Origin: Helochares maculicollis
Lineage: Eukaryota; Arthropoda; Insecta; Coleoptera; Hydrophilidae
Assembly (NCBI GenBank): GCA_033557835.1
Contig: JAWQRO010000382.1
Span: forward strand, 1-40,633
Length of the DNA: 40,633 bases
Reading direction: 5' to 3'
Below, one piece after another: positions 33,806 to 40,633 of the stretch. A program made the translations under genes and the position numbers. Position 1 is the first letter of the stretch, and every line of letters begins with the position of its first letter. A model generated the notes under the pieces. That model was not told where the DNA came from. It did no database searches and saw only the letters and a program-made list of their open reading frames with translations.

Positions 33806-34338
33806 GATATTATAGTGAAAAATCAGAAGGTTGAGAGAATTTATTTTAAAATAAATGAAAAACAAATTATGCTCTTAATTATATAGCGTATTGTTTTCAT
33901 GGAATGACAACTTTATTTGCAGAATTGTGTATTCAAGCTTTAAAATAAAAAATTGCTAATTATTAAGTTTGCATGTTAGGAAACAAGTTTAATTTGTTAG
34001 TTCCTATACCCAAGGCTGCAGTTCTATTGATTCCATCAGGTCAAAATGTACAATTTATTACTTCATGACAATCGTTAAAAATTGGATTTCATCAGAAGAA
34101 ACCTACAGTGCAGTTGCTAGTAGGCCACTTTCCACACACTTACACAACATCGACATAGAAATGTATAATATAAAAATGAAAAATTATGAAGACATATGAA
34201 AACATAATAACAAACATAAGGATAACATTTTAAAATATTCATTGAATTACATAAAAAATTAACAGACAATTTGCATATGACGAACGTCATTAATCTAAGA
34301 AAAGATATCAAATAATCAAGAAAACACTGGTTATACAA
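33806..34338 (+). repeat. direct repeat A, right copy
   Basis: Homologous to 31640-32166. It lacks about 130 bp present in the left copy (the CTCCAACATTACCGCCGCCT region) and has an extra ~120 bp near 34185-34305. It ends ...CACTGGTTATACAAATAC, the same GTTATACA at which the left copy meets the transposon. Confidence 0.75.
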
Positions 34339-37300
34339 ATACTTAATACTTTAAACATTTCAGTCTACTGATAAAGTGAAAATTTTGTATCCACTATTTC
34401 TTAATGCTTTTTAAGCTATTTAAAAACTTCTATTTCCGGTATTCAAAGTGTGATGAAGTTTGCTTTGATACATATTTTTCAGTAATTTTGGTGTCCACGC
34501 TAAAATTCAAAATAATACTTATTTAAACATTTACAGGATAAAATATATCGACAATACTAGGTCACGGGCATGCCTGTTTCAGCCTTTTTAATATTATTCA
34601 ATTCCATTCAGAATGCTTTATTCAAGTTTTAATAACTGTTAAGCTAAAGCTGGCGATTTCTCATTCGAAAGTTGATGCAGGTTTAAATGTTTGCTAAACG
34701 TTTATAAAAATATCGTCAGCTTAAGTGGACATGATTTCGTCAGTGTGCTCAACTTTTCAATATGAATTTTTTCAGTAAAATACTACCACTTTATGTACTT
34801 CACGCATAACCGACAATGCATTAAATATTTCTACACTTAAACTGAATGCAAAATACTAAAGAAAATCACAAAAACAACGAATAAACGCCGTTAGTTTGAT
34901 AAAAAATAATTTTCCCATCACAGCACACACCTCCTGAATAGACACATTATCTTTTTCCAATTACTTGTGGAAAAGGATGCGGATAATTGATTTTGCTTAT
35001 TATTTTTACGTGACGCCCTATGTAATATTCAACGGCAATACGTAATGGTATTTCACATCAAGCCTTCAGCCATTTGCATATCTCCATTCTTTCTCTGGAT
35101 TAATAACAATAAATCAATTTCCAGGCGGCGAGGTTCGGAGTAACGCAGCACTTGGATTCTATGAGTTCTCTATAAATGGTCTTATAGCAGATACCATCTA
35201 TTTATAATTCATCCTTACGCCGCTAATAAATTACTTATTCAACTAGAAAACCACCAGGTAATGCTGACTATTGTGACCGCTCCAACAGAAAGAGATATGC
35301 TCTCCTCACATCTCTGGCTTAGAGGAGCACTACCAACTCTTCTGATAACACCAAAAGTTAATTTGAAAATTTATCACGAGACGATGGGTGGGAGCAAAGC
35401 TGCTTAGATTTTATTTATTAATGTTAATAAGTAAGATGAATTTCTGGAGATACTAAAGTCGCAAGCAAGTGGAGGACGAAAAGAGTCAAGGCACCTATAA
35501 ATTTAGAAATCTGTGCGCTAATGAAATCATAAAAGAAATAAAAATAAATTTTCTTAACTCAAGGCCCAAGCCGTGTCTCATAAAAGTTTATAGCGGTAAT
35601 CACAGTCATCTAGTTGTTTTCTTTGATCGGGAAATTAATAACTGAGTCACATCATGCTGAGCAAGCATCTCGCTGTTATAATAAATAAGCCAACCAACAA
35701 TTACGCTTACAGAATGGACATTAGGTAGTTAAGAAACAACAGAGACTCCGGCCATATATATATTGAGCCTGCGGATGACATCCGCCGAAGTCTGTAAAAA
35801 TCAGGGGTCGGCGTTTCGCAAGGGGTTAACTTTTGATATTAATTTATGTTGCACCATCGCCATTGCACTGCATCGCCACTAAAATTTTAACGAGCACAAG
35901 TGATACCCAAGAGGATTTTTATGGCTCACAGTTCTTCATATTTATGGTTTGGTAAAGCTTCAATAAACTTTCTTTGTAGTTAAAGAGGAAATTTAATTTA
36001 TTTCGCTTGTGACGGCCGCATTTCCAGGGCAATTTATTTAAAATAAGGCGCAACAAAAGCTGAGGCGATTCGACGTGATGGTGATGGCCAAAGTCGATAT
36101 TTCATGAAAAAGTCGTGATCTATATTTAAAGAGAAGGCTTGAAAGGCCGAGACACAAACTTAATCTACGTGTCTGTACCGAAAAATTCATTTTGATTAAT
36201 GCGACTACGACAGGAAGGTGGACCCCCTATTCAAATCAAGATCAGTTTTCGCGTTCGCGTCTAAAATCAAGCAAGTCAAGTCGACTCGTGGAGAATTTTA
36301 GACTGGGTTGACAGGTAGATTTTGAAAAATGCGGAGGGGGTCAAAGTTCGACGGTTTTAATAATAAGTCGAGGCAGGTACGCGCTTTTAGTGTTGATGCC
36401 ACATTTGACTGAATGCCTTTAATAAATGGTTTATTTTGTTTGGGGTGTTTGAACCCTCTGGTGGAGTGGTGGTGTTTGCGGGGACCAGCAAATCGACCTA
36501 TTTGCCGCGCTCTGATTAAGGTGACCTCTGACACCTGACATGTTATGTAAATTTAGAGTTTTAAGTTTTATTTTAGCGCACAAGTGCATCAATGCGAGTT
36601 TGAAACTGTATTTATTGCATTGTTTCAGCATAATTCAGCAATTTTAGAATTGGTTTTTTAAACAAAGGCTCCGTTCGCAATTTGCAAGTATAATCTTCAA
36701 AAAAGAGTACATGTTTCTAAGAACGATAATTAAAGTCATTAAACCGTCTGTAATACTTATTCAAATTGTTTAATTTTTGTAGCGGGGAACTGAATTGAAG
36801 TGGAAACATAGATGTATGGTAGACATAGTCTAGTGTGCGTGTGGTGTAAAGTTTGCTGCCCCCGCTTTGCAGATATCTCCATACATCAAGTGATGATGGA
36901 CTGCCGGTTGTCTTATTGTTAGATATTATCGTAAATAACGTGTAAACATAGCCGGTGGTCTCTTATTGCAATTTTGCAAACACCACAACAACGCACATGT
37001 CGGACGTTTTTAGTAATAATGAGCACGTATCCATTTTATTACCCTTGACAGGATAAATCGTGGCGGTTCAATGCATGTCAATTGCAATATCAACCACAAA
37101 AATGATCCAAGCTCTTTCTTCCATTTATTATTTTATTTCATCGCTGCTCCTTAGCAAGTAAAGTTTATAATACATAGTTCCATTTAAATAGCAAAATTAC
37201 ATTTGCTTTAAATTTTAAGTTAAAGATGTACTTAAAGCTTTACAAAGTTCATCTAGAGAGCATAGTTATCACAGTAAACTACTTTGTGCTGAAATTTTCT

Positions 37301-38308
37301 ATATTTAGATTTGCGCGAAAAAAAAACAGTAAAAAAGCGCCAAGTGCGCGAGTCAATAGGAAACAGCGTCTGAATGCAACGACTAAGACTTTGGCAGCTC
37401 TATAGAAAAAAACTATTGATAATCATTAGGGTAAATTGTACAAGACAATGAAATTCAGAAACATTTAAGGTAAGTTGAGTGAAATTCCGAATTATAATTT
37501 CCGGATAAAAATATAGAATGTTAAACGTCTTGGTTTACTCGTGGTATTGTGATTAAAGGAGTAAAGATACAAAAGTTGAAAATTGAAGATTACAAAATCA
37601 ACGCTTCAAAAATAAGAAATAAATGTATGAAGTGTCCAGATTATACTTTTAATATGTCAGGGTCAGGAATTTAGGCATTTCAAGGTTGCACTAAAAATGC
37701 AGTAGTTCAAGATTTATGGTTTTAAGATAAAAACATACAAAACCTTGGAATGAAATAAATAAAACAAAAAATCTAGATAAGAAATGAAGACATAAAATAT
37801 TAATTTGTGAAGTAATTTACTAAAAATTGCCATAAAGGCAAAGGGAAGCAGTTTCTCTAAATGCACAATTTTTAATAAATCTGCAATTAAAAACAGAAAG
37901 AGAAACAGGCTGGCTTTAACACTGAAATGGAAAATGAGAGAACAGAGCCAACAAAGCGCAGTTTGCTTATGGATCTTTAAATTGTGCAAAGAACAAAAAA
38001 TAAACAGCCTCGGCGAAAATAGGTCTTAAAAATCGTTTATAGCTACTTCATCTTACCTGGCTGCCATAGCGTGCGGCTCTCAGCCAGCTGCAACCAATAG
38101 AATTACTCCCACATTCACAACAAAGGCAACTTCAATTGCAAGGGAAACGTAATGTAATGCGACGTAACATAACATAACTATGAAAGAGACAGTTACAAAT
38201 CGACGGACCTCTCTTGTAGCACCATAATCAATGAATAGATGTGAATATTTTGGATAGTGACGAAGCTATTTGGGAAGCCGAAGTAATCGGTTTTATTAAA
38301 GATATTAT
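34339..38308. other. long non-coding stretch with GC-balanced islands
   Basis: No gene I can support. Less AT-rich islands lie at about 35000-35400, 35700-35900, 36160-36540 and 36790-37050. Noted in them are a near-palindrome GCGGATGACATCCGC (about 35771-35785) and AAGGTGACCTCTGACACCTG (36519-36538), with nuclear-receptor-like half sites and an E-box. A short frame at 35125-35206 preceded by TTTCCAG reads like a terminal exon but has no family match. On the minus strand, GCAGCCAG|GTAAGA near 38051-38065 is a good splice donor, just after an ATG. Confidence 0.35.
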
Positions 38309-38772
38309 CTAATGGATAATAAAAATAATTTTGATATGAATAGGAGAAGGTGAAGGCGAAGGACACAGAGAGAGATTCGTTGAAATTGTTGTCAATTTGT
38401 TATTGTTTGCCGTCGGAGTGGCAGCGGAGCGCTTGACGTAACTCAAGTCCGGTGAACCGTACCGGATTTGGTCAACGAACTGGGCTGCGAAATTTTCCCC
38501 TGTCACTTTGATTGCTTTCCTAATTAATCTTGGGTTGTTTGATGATGTACTGCCGCCCTGCTTTGGGCAGGCTAAAAGCGTTCGCAAATGACCATTCCCA
38601 TAGGCTTGGGCTACAGGCTTGTGGCTGAAGCTGGTGGCTTCGAGATGCGTTTTGAGGTTCGGATCCGACTTCAGATAAAGTGACTGTCGGTCGGGGTGAT
38701 TAAAAAGGCCCTCTTCCGTATGGGCATGAAACGTCATGTTACAACTAATGAGAAGAATCGTAAATGTTTGCA
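38309..38772 (-). CDS. possible exon of an unrecognised minus-strand gene
   Basis: An open frame of about 154 codons in a segment clearly richer in G and C than the flanks. It is preceded on the minus strand by CTATCTTCACCCGTTTACAG, a good acceptor ending at 38773. The frame lacks an upstream ATG, so it would be an internal or last exon. It starts QTFTILLISCNMTFHAHTEEG, which could also pass for a weak signal peptide if translation began at GTG. Later come NHPDRQSLYLKSDPNLKTHL and RYGSPDLSYVKRS. No domain is recognised. The last ~25 residues become low-complexity, so a donor may lie near 38460 (CG|GTACGG). Confidence 0.25.
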
Positions 38773-38773
38773 C

Positions 38774-39130
38774 TGTAAACGGGTGAAGATAGATTTTAAA
38801 TGCGATTTACAGTCAGTGTGACATTTTTGCTAACTTAGATGCAATAAAACAGTAAAGAACATTTAAAAATATAGTTCTGAAGAGTTGAGTTTAAAGATTT
38901 ATCAATATCGGTTGAAATACCGCAGTATTTGTAATTTACATGCAAAGGAAACATAATTTAAGCATGTTCTTTCATATTTAAAGCCTCTCAGGAATCGTAA
39001 AGATAAATCAAAGAAAAAGCAACAAATGCAATAAAGATAAAAGTAAATAAAAGATCTAAGCATGTGGCAGTATATTTCTAAATTTAATTAACAAATCAAC
39101 TTTCCTCAATGACTTAAGACGTTGTTATTG
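38774..39130. other. AT-rich non-coding stretch
   Basis: Nothing recognised. Confidence 0.4.
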
Positions 39131-39132
39131 CT

Positions 39133-39182
39133 CTCTTATCTACCTCAGTTGCCTCTTATCTAATTTAGCCGTCTCTTATCGA
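39133..39182. promoter_or_regulatory. three GATA-factor-type motifs with exact 20-bp spacing
   Basis: CTCTTATC occurs three times, with CTTATC at 39135-39140, 39155-39160 and 39175-39180. The reverse strand reads GATAAGAG. The spacing is exactly 20 bp each time, about two DNA turns, and the intervening bases differ, so this is not a simple tandem repeat. It is followed at about 39200-39240 by a GC-balanced segment. A binding cluster for GATA factors is plausible. Confidence 0.45.
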
Positions 39183-40633
39183 AAATTTCAATCTACACCT
39201 CAGCTAAGCGCAGCGCACAGCACAGGAACAGAGGCCTCCACCCTTTCACTTTCAAACTTTTTCATTTTTAAACCATCTAAAAATAAACTTTCAACCGTAG
39301 TTTCAACCGCACCACAAATGAGGCATTGTTTCACCAAAACCAATTTAAATTATATTGATTACGTACGGTACGGCCTGAATTTTTTAGTGCTTTTTTGAAT
39401 GCAGAACTCATAAATTATAGGTTGCAAAAGCTATTAGCTTGAACCTACAGAGAAGGCAGGCAATGAACGATGAGCGCCACTCTGAATGAAGGTGCAACCG
39501 CATTTGGCTATCAGATCATTTTTGCAATAACTGTCGATTTTGATTGTTTCCTTTATAAATTTTCTGCCCATGCCGTTTAAGCGCCTGCAATTTTATTTAT
39601 TTTCTGTATTTTTTCTTATGAGCCTTGTTATCGTTGGAAACAAAAGTGCTTATTAAACTTATTTTGAAAGTAATAAAGACTTCTTTTATTACTTTACTTA
39701 ATAACTTAATAATAATGCTACTTCTCTACGCATCAATTAAAAAGTAAAAGACTCAATTTTCATTTTAAATCAGTATTGCAATTAATTAATTAAAATGACG
39801 ATTTTTGAATATATTTCATGTATAAGTAAGGATGCATTTATGGTAAGTGTGCAATACTTAAAACATATATTATTTTCAGGGTCACACCTACCAAAATTAA
39901 ACTTCATTGGGTATTTTAAAGAACAGGAAATTCATATTTAAAGATGGGTTTCAACTAATCCTTAGTTCTTAATATAACGCTTCTGTGCCATTAACTTTTC
40001 TCGACTGGTTTACAAGTCAGTCAACATATGCAGAAAAAAGTATTCGACCATAATTATTAACTAAAATGGTTTTTATTGATGAGTTAATTATTTTAAATAT
40101 GTGCAAAGCACTTATAAATAAATAGCATTATTATATTTTAAAACCACTCAAATTTTTGGATTTTTAATAAAACGCCACAGTGCCACCAATTACATTTTGT
40201 TACTCTTAGCTCTTTAGGTTTGGAAACTTCCAACGTTTCCAGTGTTCTTCAAACATACATAAAAGCGTTTTATAGCATTAAGGGACATGTAAATCATGAA
40301 AATATACGATTTCTGCAACGTATATGCGATTTTATGTAAATACGCCCGTGTTCAAAATAATTTCTTCGATACTAAATGTATTTTATTAACTTCAATATTA
40401 TCTTTTAAGTGTTATTATTTTCTTTGTATACATTTTTTTGCATGTTAGAATGATCTCCCGCCTGTAAAACAATTTATTAGTAGCAAAGCTTGAAATTTTA
40501 TGCCAATAGTTTTATTCATAATTGCCAAAATTTACATATCGTAAAATGTATCTGAACAATTAAACATACTTGAACTTTTCAAATCAGGCTGTCTAGATTT
40601 TTAAATGTTATGGTAGAACAATCTACCCTTTTT
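39183..40633. other. non-coding stretch to the right edge
   Basis: After a GC-balanced patch (39200-39500) the sequence is AT-rich with only trivial ORFs. No gene, repeat or RNA recognised. Confidence 0.4.

Noticed and set aside
35125..35206. TTTCCAG-preceded short frame reading GEVRSNAALGFYEFSING
   Set aside because: Only about 27 codons, no upstream exon or donor found, so chance cannot be excluded.
36298..36631. Overlapping minus-strand ORFs in a GC-balanced island
   Set aside because: No recognisable domain, competing frames of equal length, and regulatory-type motifs in the same segment.
1..40633. tRNA, rRNA, CRISPR or known microRNA
   Set aside because: I looked for the tRNA GGTTCGAATC-type arm, spaced direct repeats and familiar insect microRNA seeds and saw none that hold up.

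Overview
The window looks like a piece of an insect nuclear genome. It is AT-rich, protein genes are split by GT-AG introns, and most of the DNA is non-coding. It holds several mariner transposons, and its main gene is a divergent beta integrin closest in architecture to the insect beta-nu type. The order cannot be fixed from sequence alone; a beetle is a weak guess.

Left part (1-10 kb): a mariner fragment runs off the left edge (1 to about 655). A complete but dead Mos1-like mariner lies at 1877-3157. A single-exon ORF of 165 aa (4659-5156, minus) is intact but unrecognised. A structurally complete mariner at 7629-8916 has an uninterrupted 342-aa transposase. Two minus-strand exons (8985-9277) encode a seven-cysteine EMI domain like those of EGFL7/Slowdown-type secreted proteins.

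Middle (10-17.5 kb): the beta-nu-like integrin gene lies on the plus strand in four coding exons (10086-15675, 779 aa predicted). Its first intron holds a second Mos1-like mariner copy in antisense, itself split by a ~1.07-kb foreign insert. The EMI exons and the integrin are transcribed divergently. An EMI/EGF protein and an integrin could act together at the cell surface, but here that is inference from adjacency and family knowledge. Downstream is a decayed mariner of another lineage (16292-17529).

Right part (17.5-40.6 kb): I find no convincing gene here. It contains a Penelope-like remnant with GIY-YIG-like sequence (about 22030-22600), another dead mariner (24369-25636), and two copies of a terminal-inverted-repeat element with internal ~200-250-bp repeats (about 26913-28165 and 32167-33805). 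The second copy is bracketed by a ~500-bp direct repeat. More GC-balanced islands carry homeodomain-type, E-box and GATA-type motifs and may be regulatory DNA, including three GATA motifs spaced exactly 20 bp apart near 39.15 kb. A strong hairpin lies at 23218-23261. Overall there are six mariner copies of five apparent lineages in 25.6 kb, with only one potentially functional transposase.
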